A stretch of DNA of 64,000 nt from Porticoccaceae bacterium LTM1 (GTDB lineage Bacteria; Pseudomonadota; Gammaproteobacteria; Pseudomonadales; Porticoccaceae). This document shows, one piece after another, positions 41,812-50,201 of this stretch. Under the pieces are notes generated by a model. The model made no database searches and had not been told where the DNA came from. It was given only the letters and a program-made list of their open reading frames with translations. The DNA is taken from contig CP127080.1 of the NCBI GenBank assembly GCA_030252795.1, positions 1,810,501 to 1,874,500 of the forward strand, read 5' to 3'. Each line of letters opens with the position of its first letter. Positions within the stretch are counted from its first letter, which is position 1. The position numbers and the translations under genes were made by a program.

Positions 41812-44515
41812 AGGTCAACAATACTCTTCGACTACTTTGGGTAAGACTGGAAGAATCACGATAAAAAGAAAATGAGCTTGGATTTGAACTTGGATAATTT
41901 GCACTTAATGCAGTTTGTTCCGCATCCAAAAGGTTTTCGACCGAAAGTCTTACAAGAACATTATCAGTAATCACTTTCTCTACAAACACTTCAACGTTAG
42001 GATCCAGCTCTGACACCGAAGTACTCCCTCCTCCGCTGCTAAACTTGGTCTCTCGTGAGTCTTTTGTTATCCAGTTAACACTTGCACCATAGCTTAACCC
42101 AAGGGATTCCAATTCATGGTCATATGTCAAGTTAACAGCGCCAGAGCGATTACTTAGCTCTCCCGTTCTGGATTGACTGGAGTATGTGGCATTAAAGTAA
42201 AGCTGTGCAGTTTCACTGATAAAGTTCAATGGCATACTCAAGTCAAGCTCGGCACCATGAACCTTCATTTCAACATCGCTATTAAATGGCAATGACACAT
42301 TAAGCAGCGGCAATGGAACATTATTGATGATGGCCTGATTTTGAAGATAAGCATAAAGTCGACCAACTTCCCCAGCTAACATTGGGTTGGCAGATTCAAA
42401 ATTTTCAAAGGGTATATTATCTTCACGAACAATTGCATTATCGATAAATCTTCTAAAAAGATTCACACCCAAAATACCGCCATCAAACCTCCAGTCATAA
42501 CCAAGATCAAACCCAAGAGACTCTTCTGGCTTCAAAGCCCGGTTACCTACTCGAGCATATACTCGTGTCCCAAAAGATGCCGTTTCAACTTTAATATCCT
42601 TCGTTGGATCGAATTCGCTAATATTTGGTCGACGCTCGGTTTTTGCCAATGACACTCTAAGCATGTGACCATCGGCAAAATCCCATCGAAAATGGAGGTT
42701 CGGGCTAAAGCTACTGTATTCCGCATCCAACTTTGTTGGGTGATCTGAAGATACAATTTCAGGGTTAATTACAAATCCACTTAAATCAAAAATGCTGAAA
42801 TTAACATATTGATCAGTCGACGAAGAAGATAAATCTATGGAGCTATACCTCCCACCACCAAGCAAGGACATATAATCATTTATACTCCACTCATAACTGG
42901 CAAATAAAGTTTTTCTTTCGGCAGTTTGACTGGTATCGTAAACACTTGTTGTATAACCAAAATCAATAATATCAGCAGAATAATTATTAACATTACTATT
43001 TTTATTATAATCCACACCAAACTTAAATTTTCCAGATTCAAAAAAATTATAAGTCAGCTCACTTTTTGCTTGGATAACCTTGGAATTTCCATCCCGAAAA
43101 TTTTCTCTGTTGGTTCCATATACATACCCATCTTGAATATAACTATCTCTGGTTACATCACTTTTGTTATACAAAATAGATGAAGCCCAATTTAGGTTAT
43201 CAAAATCCATATCGTATGAAAGACCTACAGAATAAGCATCAACTTCTTGATTAAACCGACTTATCCTTTCATAACCATCTTCAACAGGAGTTGAATCCAA
43301 GGGAACACCATATAACACTAACTCATTTCGACTCTCACTGGAAGTCTCCTCTACAGAGAACCCTGACAAATCATTTTTAAAAAGGTTGGCCGAGACAGTT
43401 AATGTGGAATAACTATTTAAATAAAAACCAATATTGGCATTTAAAGACCTGTCTAAATTTTGATCACGGGATGTAATATCCGTTATAGATTCAGAAATTA
43501 TTTCACCATTATAAATATCACCAAAATCAATTTTACTGACCGAACCGGACATAAACTTATTAGTCAACACCCTGGAACGCTCTTGACTTGTTAATCCGAC
43601 CGAATAAAAGAATTCTTCACCTCCACCACTAACAGTAATACCCCCAACATGATTAATATCACCATCAACATAAGAAGCTCCGACCCTCCATGAATCCCTA
43701 GCTTCCTGCGAAAGACTCTTTCCATCTTTAAGTATCACATTCAGCGTCATACCAATACCAACACTATCAATATCAGCTGTTGGACTCCGAATAACCTGGA
43801 TTTCCTTAATATCATTTGCCGGTATTGTGGAAAGTAATGTATTTGGTCCTGAACCAAAATCGATACCTGCAATACTCTTTCCATTAACCAGAATCTGAGT
43901 GTACTTGGCGTCAAGATTCCTTAATTTCGGCCCTTCTGTTTCAATATCGTCATTATCCAATGGACGGGACACATCAGGAGCATTAAATAATTTATCAAAA
44001 TAAACCCCTGGAACACGCTTCAACATGTCATTTAAGGTTAAAGGCTCAAATCGTTCAAAGTAACCTGAATCATAAACCAGGGTAGGTGAAACCGTATTAG
44101 CCCGATTCCGAGTAACAACCCGGCTACCAACCACGACAAGTTCATCAACTGTTTCATCCCGGGGGACATCAGATTTGGCCTCGTCCAGGCTGATCACCAC
44201 TGAATCATCTGAAATAAACTTGTATGTAAGCCCTGATCCTTTCAGCATTTTCTCCAGAGCTTCTTCAAACGTATACTCACCACTAAGCTCTACCAGCCGG
44301 GAGTCTGCTCCAATATCAGTGGGAATAATAATCTGAAATCCAGATATATCTGCCAGTTCCATCAAGGCTGTATCGGCATGCTTCATTTCTATCTGTATAT
44401 CCAGAGATCTGCTATCTACTTCAGCGGCATAACCAAATGATGCCATACCAAGTAACACCAAAGACACAGAAGCAACCAATGGCTTCCTATTAATTCTCAC
44501 AGTTCTGTTATTCAC
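41795..44515 (-). CDS. TonB-dependent receptor with STN signalling domain
   Basis: The 906-residue outer-membrane protein has a signal peptide (cleavage near SFGYA-AEVD, residue ~31), an STN domain (~38-110) that can contact an anti-sigma factor, a TonB box near DELVVVGSR, a plug (~140-275) and a 22-strand barrel ending in Phe. The start is GTG 44515 with GAGGT upstream. It is the third gene of an ECF sigma/FecR/receptor unit, 78 bp after the anti-sigma gene. The substrate could be a siderophore, haem or a sugar; no biosynthesis or catabolic genes are nearby to tell which. Gene and loops are AT-richer than the neighbours. Confidence 0.93.
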   Translation of the reverse strand: MNNRTVRINRKPLVASVSLVLLGMASFGYAAEVDSRSLDIQIEMKHADTALMELADISGFQIIIPTDIGADSRLVELSGEYTFEEALEKMLKGSGLTYKFISDDSVVISLDEAKSDVPRDETVDELVVVGSRVVTRNRANTVSPTLVYDSGYFERFEPLTLNDMLKRVPGVYFDKLFNAPDVSRPLDNDDIETEGPKLRNLDAKYTQILVNGKSIAGIDFGSGPNTLLSTIPANDIKEIQVIRSPTADIDSVGIGMTLNVILKDGKSLSQEARDSWRVGASYVDGDINHVGGITVSGGGEEFFYSVGLTSQERSRVLTNKFMSGSVSKIDFGDIYNGEIISESITDITSRDQNLDRSLNANIGFYLNSYSTLTVSANLFKNDLSGFSVEETSSESRNELVLYGVPLDSTPVEDGYERISRFNQEVDAYSVGLSYDMDFDNLNWASSILYNKSDVTRDSYIQDGYVYGTNRENFRDGNSKVIQAKSELTYNFFESGKFKFGVDYNKNSNVNNYSADIIDFGYTTSVYDTSQTAERKTLFASYEWSINDYMSLLGGGRYSSIDLSSSSTDQYVNFSIFDLSGFVINPEIVSSDHPTKLDAEYSSFSPNLHFRWDFADGHMLRVSLAKTERRPNISEFDPTKDIKVETASFGTRVYARVGNRALKPEESLGFDLGYDWRFDGGILGVNLFRRFIDNAIVREDNIPFENFESANPMLAGEVGRLYAYLQNQAIINNVPLPLLNVSLPFNSDVEMKVHGAELDLSMPLNFISETAQLYFNATYSSQSRTGELSNRSGAVNLTYDHELESLGLSYGASVNWITKDSRETKFSSGGGSTSVSELDPNVEVFVEKVITDNVLVRLSVENLLDAEQTALSANYPSSNPSSFSFYRDSSSLTQSSRRVLLTFRGRF

Positions 44516-44593
44516 TTATCTACCTCACCTAAGATTAATTTTATAGTCGCACTAACTAAACGTTCAGAATATGAGAATCCAGATTTTTCAGAA

Positions 44594-45625
44594 TTATTTT
44601 CCAGAAATAACAATTTTATCAAAGTAGTGAGTAACTTTAATTGGCATCGACATTTCAAATCCAACAAGAGCTGTATTCATACTTTCAATTTTTACTAATG
44701 CATTCACCGTCAAACCCATGACAAATTTATCCTCAATTAATATTTTTTTTGCACTGTATCGATTTAGCTCTTTAACTACCTTATAGAGTTCTTCATTTTT
44801 GAAATGCAAGACGCCACCGGTCCAACCTGGTACATTACCAATAACCTCACTTGAAAGGAGTGATTGATCTACCGAGCTAACCTCCACCTTCCACCCTGCG
44901 GGGATTTTCAATTGCCTCACCCCTTTGAGGCCGGGTGATAACACCGACGCCATAGGTGAATTAGCCTCGACTGTTTCTGCCAGAGGGTGAGTCACCACAA
45001 GTCCTTCAGTGACTAATATTTCCACTTTATCGGAATATTTTCGGACAAAAAAAGACGTACCAAGAACTGTAATGACATTCTCACCAGCCCTTAACTCAAA
45101 GGGTCTGGATTCATCTTTTTCCACCTCAAAATACACCTCGCCCCTTTGCAGTATTGCCGTCCTGCTATCTTCCTTATCTATATATAAGACTTCAGAACCT
45201 GTATTTAGCGACATAGTGCTGCCATCAGAAAGGCTAACTTCTTTTACTTCTCCAATTCTTGTGACATATCGAAGAGCCTTATCAGCCTCTACTGATAAGT
45301 CATTTTGGGTTAACCAAACACCGGAGAGAACACAAAGCAAAACACCTGCTGCAATAGACAGTTTTTGCCAACGCTGTGCCCCTTTCCTTGCTTCACCGGT
45401 GAGCACTTTGGCATCTACAAGCTGCAAAATTTCTTCATCTGTGGACAGCGAATCAACATCTGCCCAAAGATGGAAGTTAGAAATCAGCTCATCGCGATAT
45501 TGACGGTTATCACTGTGCCATGGGTTTTGAATACCATCATCTTCCCTTGGCAACTCTCCAGAGAACAGTTTTCCGATTGTCACGGCTGCCGCTCTGCTGG
45601 CAATTGAATCTACTTTAGCTTTCAT
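44594..45625 (-). CDS. FecR-family anti-sigma factor / sigma regulator
   Basis: The 343-residue protein has a cytoplasmic N-terminus (residues 1-~85; NPWHSDNRQYRDEL resembles the DUF4880-type sigma-binding region), one membrane helix (~88-106, SIAAGVLLCVLSGVWLT), and a periplasmic FecR domain (~120-220; VSLSDGSTMSLNTGSEV, RGEVYFEVEKDESRPF, VTVLGTSFFVRKY-like) followed by a secretin/STN-like tail. It should hold the ECF sigma factor until the receptor signals. ATG 45625 overlaps the sigma gene by 11 bp; I rejected a longer form starting inside the sigma gene. Confidence 0.9.
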   Translation of the reverse strand: MKAKVDSIASRAAAVTIGKLFSGELPREDDGIQNPWHSDNRQYRDELISNFHLWADVDSLSTDEEILQLVDAKVLTGEARKGAQRWQKLSIAAGVLLCVLSGVWLTQNDLSVEADKALRYVTRIGEVKEVSLSDGSTMSLNTGSEVLYIDKEDSRTAILQRGEVYFEVEKDESRPFELRAGENVITVLGTSFFVRKYSDKVEILVTEGLVVTHPLAETVEANSPMASVLSPGLKGVRQLKIPAGWKVEVSSVDQSLLSSEVIGNVPGWTGGVLHFKNEELYKVVKELNRYSAKKILIEDKFVMGLTVNALVKIESMNTALVGFEMSMPIKVTHYFDKIVISGK

Positions 45626-46214
45626 TCGAATAATCCTGGCCGAAGCCACCCTGATACATTTGATCAACTTTTTTCCGAAGATTAGTCACAGCAGAGGCCA
45701 CGTAACTCTCAACCTGCCGGCTTTTAACACCCATAACCTCGGCTATTTCCTTATGACTCATATGCTTAAAACGACTTAAAACGAATGCAGTACGGTGATT
45801 CGGCTTCAACTCCTTGATGGCTTGCTTTACAAGTTTCAAATGTTCTCTTGCAATCACAACCACATCAGGAGAAAGGTCATCAAAATAGTCCTTGGCTTGC
45901 TCACCCTGTTTGATACTGTAGCGCCAGCGCACCAACTTATTGCGCTCCATATCAACCACAAGGTTATTAGCAATTGTGAACAGATAGGCCCGCTGCTGCT
46001 TAACACCGCCCTCCAGCCGCGCTTTAAGATCTTTTTGCTTTGAGATACGTACAAACAGGTCCTGGACAATATCGTCTATGTCCTCCCTGTTTTTCACCCG
46101 CTTGTAGAGAAAGCAGCGCACAGCCTTACCGTGTTCCTCGTATAACTCTTTCAGAATACGGCGATTTTCACTCTTGTCACCTGCTTTCAGCTTAACCACA
46201 ACACCTCTTTGCAT
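45615..46214 (-). CDS. ECF sigma factor (FecI-like)
   Basis: The 199-residue protein has sigma region 2 (LYEEHGKAVRCFLYKRVKNREDIDDIVQDLFVR... with the DIDDIVQD core and IANNLVVD) and region 4 (LKPNHRTAFVLSRFKHMSHKEIAEVMGVKSRQVESYV). It resembles FecI-type sigma factors paired with FecR proteins. I chose ATG 46214 (AAAGGG just upstream); a GTG at 46247 would add 11 residues. The usual self-regulated target is the downstream receptor gene. Confidence 0.9.
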   Translation of the reverse strand: MQRGVVVKLKAGDKSENRRILKELYEEHGKAVRCFLYKRVKNREDIDDIVQDLFVRISKQKDLKARLEGGVKQQRAYLFTIANNLVVDMERNKLVRWRYSIKQGEQAKDYFDDLSPDVVVIAREHLKLVKQAIKELKPNHRTAFVLSRFKHMSHKEIAEVMGVKSRQVESYVASAVTNLRKKVDQMYQGGFGQDYSNES

Positions 46215-46247
46215 TAACCCTTTATCCGTCAAATCAATACAATTCAC

Positions 46248-46576
46248 CTAATTACTTAACGGATTAGCGAGCCAAATCCAGATTTCGGGGCAAAAAAAAC
46301 CAACTTTTACCCAAAAGCTCTATGGCCCGGATCTGTTGCAATTTCATTTATAGAAAAATGACCATACCTGCATATCGAGTCAGCTATCTATGGCCCTTTC
46401 TGCCTGATAAAAGTTTGGTTCCTGTTGCCTACTAATGCCACCAAAGTGCCTTAACAAATTTGGTGACCCAACAATGCCACATAAGTCATTGTAGAATCTG
46501 CAATTGTGCACTTGTTCAGCCCTCAACAGAGTGACGTTCTATACTCTGTGGAATACCAAAACATGGAGGATTTCAT
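46248..46576. other. Intergenic region upstream of the ECF sigma gene
   Basis: This 329-bp stretch between divergent genes should hold the promoters of both. I see an A8/C-rich segment near 46290 and a weak repetition of AATGCCAC (near 46435 and 46475), but no clear promoter, RNA or open frame. AGGA precedes the gene at 46577. Confidence 0.5.
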
Positions 46577-46987
46577 ATGAAACAGATTCTTACACTGCTG
46601 CTACTCACTATTTCACTGAATGTCTCTGCTGCTGCCTATATCAAATTAGGCGACATCAAGGGCGAAAGCCAAGCTATTGAAGAAGCCGACAAAGGCTGGA
46701 CTGAACTGGTGAAAAAGTATCCACGCCAGCAAACACGTGCTCCTGAACGCAAAGCCACGGGAGAAAGCCTTGAAGAGATCAACCTCCACTTTCCTGAATC
46801 TCTAAGTGGCTATGTACTGACCGAAAAAAATGAGTTGCTCCATGTCCAGAAAGGAAAAATCGTGAAGCGTATACCGGAAAAGCTGCGTCATAAACAACGT
46901 GCGGTTAATGACGAAAAGCCGGAGGAGAAAAAGCGGGAAAAGCCCGAGACTCGACCAACTGACCGCTCACAAGATAGACAGCGATAA
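46577..46987 (+). CDS. Small exported hypothetical protein
   Basis: The 136-residue protein has a clear signal peptide (MKQILTLLLLTISLNVSAAA). The mature N-terminus reads YIKLGDIKGESQAIEEADKGW, a motif also seen at the start of Hcp-like and other exported proteins of marine gammaproteobacteria. The C-terminal third is highly charged (many Lys, Arg, Glu, Pro). Function unknown. GGAGG lies upstream of ATG 46577. It is divergent from the ECF sigma gene. Confidence 0.72.
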   Translation: MKQILTLLLLTISLNVSAAAYIKLGDIKGESQAIEEADKGWTELVKKYPRQQTRAPERKATGESLEEINLHFPESLSGYVLTEKNELLHVQKGKIVKRIPEKLRHKQRAVNDEKPEEKKREKPETRPTDRSQDRQR

Positions 46988-46991
46988 AGAT

Positions 46992-47405
46992 TAAGGGTAC
47001 TTCTAAAAATAGTGATTTTTTTGCGCGAGCAAGGCGGCAATGCACACAGACCCGGAGTGTATACGGCATACATGAGGAGTCTAGGGCCTGTTCACACTAA
47101 TTGAATACTTACTGTTGTGACTAAAAAAGCGCCAATCAAGGCATGAGGAGAGCAGTTTGGTCATTCCAAATAAACGACGAATAACGCAGAGTGGCGCTTT
47201 TTTAGCCACAACCCGAAGGGCTAAGGTCATTTTTTCGTCCAGCTGCGTTATCAGTCGCTTATGTAGAGTGACTACACCTCACTCCTTCTGCCTTGCTGGC
47301 CAAAAAAATGGCCCTCAGCAGTAAATATTCAATTAGTGTGAACAGGCCCTAGTACGATGCCAACACGGCTATCGCGGGAAAAGTCCGTTTTTAGAAGTGC
47401 CCTTA
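46992..47405. mobile_element. Outer repeat element, interrupted by an inner MITE
   Basis: Ends TAAGGGTACTTCTAAAAA (46992-47009) and TTTTTAGAAGTGCCCTTA (47388-47405) are near-perfect inverted repeats. The internal sequence at 47025-47080 plus 47352-47375 (GAGCAAGGCGGCAATG... and ...GATGCCAACACGGCTATCG) resembles the intact repeat at 49180-49285. The right end overlaps the yhiN stop codon. No protein is encoded. Confidence 0.72.
47082..47351. mobile_element. MITE-like element with 33-bp terminal inverted repeats
   Basis: Terminal arms 47082-47114 (starting TAGGGCCTGTTCACACTAAT) and 47319-47351 match except at one position. An inner inverted repeat, GTGACTAAAAAAGCGCCA (47117-47134) against 47192-47209, also has one mismatch. 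If the element proper is GGGCCTG...CAGGCCC, TA lies at both edges, as in a TA target-site duplication of IS630/mariner-type elements. It carries no gene and sits inside the outer repeat. Confidence 0.75.
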
Positions 47406-48587
47406 AACCACCTGCCCTGCAACATACCCTGATGCCCAGGCCCACTGAAAATTAAACCCGCCGAGGTGGCCGGTCACATCGACCACCTCGCCGATAAAAT
47501 AGAGTCCCGACTGATTTTTGCACTCCATGGTTTTGGAGGATAAACCATCCGTATTGACGCCCCCCAGTGTTACCTCAGCCGTGCGGTAGCCTTCCGTTCC
47601 GGCAGGCTTTAGCACCCAGCCATTGAGTTTTTCACCCAGATCTATCAACAGCCTGTCAGGTAAGTCGCCAACTGGTCGATCAGCCTGTTCGGGCCACCAC
47701 ATCTGTTCCAGTTCCTGAACCAGTTTTTTTGGCAGCAGCTGTGACAAAAGTGTCCGCAATAACTGTTTTGGCTGTCGTTGTTTGCAGGTTTTCAACCACT
47801 CTTCTGCATTCAACTCCGGCAGCAGATTGATGGATACCCATTCACCCAGTTTCCAGTAGCTGGAGATTTGCAAAATAGCCGGACCGCTCAACCCTCGATG
47901 GGTAAACAGGATATTTTCACGAAAGCTTTTGCCATTGCAGCTGACCAGTGAATCTACCGAAACACCTGAGAGCTTTTCCGAGAGTAGTTTGAATCCATCA
48001 GTAAATGTAAAAGGCACCAGAGCAGCGGTGAGCGGCAATACCTCCAGACCAAACTGACGGGCAATATCATAGCCAACACCTGACCCACCAAGCGTTGGAA
48101 TAGATAACCCACCTGACGCCACAACCACTGACTGCGCCTCAAAAACACCTGAACCGGTCTGCACTCGAAAGCCGTTTTCAGCATTTACCGATTGCACATC
48201 GCAATTGGTCATTACCTCTACACCGGCATCTTCGCACTCAGCCAGCAGCATATTTAAAATATCTTTGGAGGAGTTATCGCAAAATAGCTGGCCAAGTGTT
48301 TTCTCGTGATAGCCAATACCATGTTTGTTCACCAGCTCGATAAAATCCCACTGGGTGTATCGACTCATTGCTGATTTACAGAAGTGCGGATTGGCGGAAA
48401 GGTAATTGTCCGGCTCGGCATACATATTGGTAAAGTTACAACGCCCACCGCCGGACATCAGAATTTTCTTACCGACTTTATTGGCGCGCTCCAGCACAAC
48501 CACCGAGCGACCACGCTGTCCCGCCGTAATCGCACACATCAAACCTGCCGCACCGCCGCCAATAATAACTACGTCGTAATTCTTCAA
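47403..48587 (-). CDS. yhiN: HI0933-family flavoprotein (YhiN-like)
   Basis: The 394-residue protein has an N-terminal FAD site (VVIIGGGAAGLMCAITAGQRG), the family motif LMSGGGRCNFTN, and FIGEVVDVTGHLGGFNFQWAWASG at the C-terminus. It is a BaiN/YhiN-like NAD(P)/FAD-dependent oxidoreductase whose substrate is not established. The stop codon coincides with the end of the outer repeat at 47405, so the C-terminus may have been slightly altered by that insertion. Confidence 0.92.
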   Translation of the reverse strand: MKNYDVVIIGGGAAGLMCAITAGQRGRSVVVLERANKVGKKILMSGGGRCNFTNMYAEPDNYLSANPHFCKSAMSRYTQWDFIELVNKHGIGYHEKTLGQLFCDNSSKDILNMLLAECEDAGVEVMTNCDVQSVNAENGFRVQTGSGVFEAQSVVVASGGLSIPTLGGSGVGYDIARQFGLEVLPLTAALVPFTFTDGFKLLSEKLSGVSVDSLVSCNGKSFRENILFTHRGLSGPAILQISSYWKLGEWVSINLLPELNAEEWLKTCKQRQPKQLLRTLLSQLLPKKLVQELEQMWWPEQADRPVGDLPDRLLIDLGEKLNGWVLKPAGTEGYRTAEVTLGGVNTDGLSSKTMECKNQSGLYFIGEVVDVTGHLGGFNFQWAWASGYVAGQVV

Positions 48588-48609
48588 TTTAAAAACTCAA
48601 TCCAAAAAG

Positions 48610-49137
48610 TCAGGTGAAATAAATGAGTTGACCATTACAGAACCGGCACAAATAGCGGGCACCTTTTCTGACCACCTTATTGTGCCTGACCATCGACAAC
48701 TGATGTTCACGGCAGTCACAGCGATAATTCACCGTTCGCATTGAACGCCCTGGAATCCCTTCCATATCCATTTTGCAGGTTCGGCTGTTATCGGCACCAA
48801 ACAGCGCCATCACCGTTTTCCACTCCTGGCCGTGAGGCCGGACCCGGCCAAACAGCTGCTCAGTTATGTAGTGCGCTACTTCATGCGGAATGGTGGTGCG
48901 AAAATGCTCATCCCATTCCTTGGCAAATACCCAGGGATTAAACCGAATCACCCGTTGAATACTCCTGCCACGCCCCACCATTTTGTACATACCGGCTGCC
49001 TGCCCTTTCAGATCGAAGCGCACCGGAATCAACTCAAACCGACAATCCAGCTCCGAAGACGCAAAGCGAATATAGCGCTCGGTTTCGGTGATAACCTGTT
49101 GCTGCTGCTCCGCATTGATCGGTTCGACAAAGTCCAT
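48610..49137 (-). CDS. sprT: SprT-like zinc metalloprotease family protein
   Basis: The 175-residue protein has the metal site H85-E86-V-A-H89 in IPHEVAHYITEQLFG, and a C-terminal zinc ribbon (YRCDCREHQLS, YLCRFCNGQL). Members resemble the SPRTN protease domain. The bacterial function is not known in detail. It is 22 bp upstream of yhiN on the same strand. Confidence 0.9.
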   Translation of the reverse strand: MDFVEPINAEQQQQVITETERYIRFASSELDCRFELIPVRFDLKGQAAGMYKMVGRGRSIQRVIRFNPWVFAKEWDEHFRTTIPHEVAHYITEQLFGRVRPHGQEWKTVMALFGADNSRTCKMDMEGIPGRSMRTVNYRCDCREHQLSMVRHNKVVRKGARYLCRFCNGQLIYFT

Positions 49138-49179
49138 GTATCAGTATTAACCGCTCAGAGAAAACTAATATAGGGATGA

Positions 49180-49285
49180 GGATTTTGATGTCAGAGCAAG
49201 GCGGCACTGTGCGCAGGGAGGGAGCGTATTGAAATACGTGACCGACCGAGCACAGCGCCAACGCAGCTATGGCTTCAAAAGACCA
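49180..49285. repeat. Dispersed ~105-bp palindromic repeat
   Basis: GAGCAAGGCGGCACTGTGCG, GAGCGTATTGAAATACGTGACC and CGCCAACGCAGCTATGGC mark this as the same family as the outer repeat at 46992-47405. It contains a palindrome around CGTATTGAAATACG and lies between yaiL and sprT. Confidence 0.65.
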
Positions 49286-49288
49286 TTC

Positions 49289-49849
49289 CTACCACATCAA
49301 ATCGTCGGGGATTTCGAATTGAGCATAGTACTCGTCGTCCGAATCCGGCTCCGCCTGCGCCTCACCCGGATTGTTACGCAGCACTACAAACGTCTCGTTT
49401 CGCTGGGCAATCTTCTCAGCTACTGGCGCAGGCACCAACTCAAAACGCTCTTGCTCAGATTCGGCTAACGTCACAATCGCCAGAATGCCACGCTCAAGCT
49501 GTTTCTGCTGTTTGGCATCAACGTAGATCTTCTTCACCTTTTTATCGTGGGTAAAGCTGTAACCGATCTCCCCCTGTTTGGGCTGACGGTTACTTTCAAT
49601 CAGCTGCTTGATCTGGGCAGCAATCGCCTTTTGTTCTGCCTCCGCTGCACGCTGACGGTTCAACTCGCGATCCCGCTCAGCCTTCTCCTGCTGGGCCTTT
49701 TGTGCAGCCAGCTTGGTCTCGTCCACCGCCTTCTCGCGGCTTTTGTGCTGCATTTTGGTTTGCTTCTTTTTGTCGCGCTGAACCTGCTTGGCTTTTTTAG
49801 AATCCACCAAACCGGCTTTCAGCAATTGATCCTGAAGTGAGTTACCCAC
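49289..49849 (-). CDS. yaiL: DUF2058 protein YaiL
   Basis: The 186-residue protein starts MGNSLQDQLLKAGLVDSKKA, the YaiL family N-terminus, followed by a long charged coiled coil (residues ~20-90, rich in Lys, Gln, Glu) and a folded C-terminal part (YSFTHDKKVKKIYVD). It is a nucleoprotein/polyamine-like family of unknown function. Same strand as sprT. Confidence 0.9.
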   Translation of the reverse strand: MGNSLQDQLLKAGLVDSKKAKQVQRDKKKQTKMQHKSREKAVDETKLAAQKAQQEKAERDRELNRQRAAEAEQKAIAAQIKQLIESNRQPKQGEIGYSFTHDKKVKKIYVDAKQQKQLERGILAIVTLAESEQERFELVPAPVAEKIAQRNETFVVLRNNPGEAQAEPDSDDEYYAQFEIPDDLMW

Positions 49850-49965
49850 TTGGGTGCCTCCTGTATGACTATGTTCGAAAGGTAGGCAGTATATCGGTTT
49901 CCGATGATCTCGAAAAACAGTAGAGTGACCCGCTAATACTGATTAGCACCTTCGAGACCTATTGA

Positions 49966-50193
49966 ATGTTTGAAAAACAAGACCTGCTCGACCTGGCCCG
50001 CATGAAGATGCCCTTTGGCAAGTACAGTGGCCGAGTACTTATCGACCTGCCTGAAGAATACCTGTTGTGGTTTGAGGGCAAAGGCTTCCCTGAGAGCAAA
50101 CTGGGTCGCCTTCTGGCACTGGCGCTGGAAATACACCGGAATGGACTCGCCCAAATACTCGACCCACTGCGACAGCCACCCAGGTCCCGTTGA
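49966..50193 (+). CDS. DUF3820 family protein
   Basis: The 75-residue protein has the DUF3820 core MPFGKYSGRVLIDLPEEYLLWFEGKGFPESKLGRLLALALEI. The family is annotated as a putative quorum-sensing-regulated factor from a Pseudomonas member, but no activity is proven. It overlaps nothing and converges with the MATE gene 8 bp away. Confidence 0.85.
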   Translation: MFEKQDLLDLARMKMPFGKYSGRVLIDLPEEYLLWFEGKGFPESKLGRLLALALEIHRNGLAQILDPLRQPPRSR

Positions 50194-50201
50194 AACGAGT
50201 G

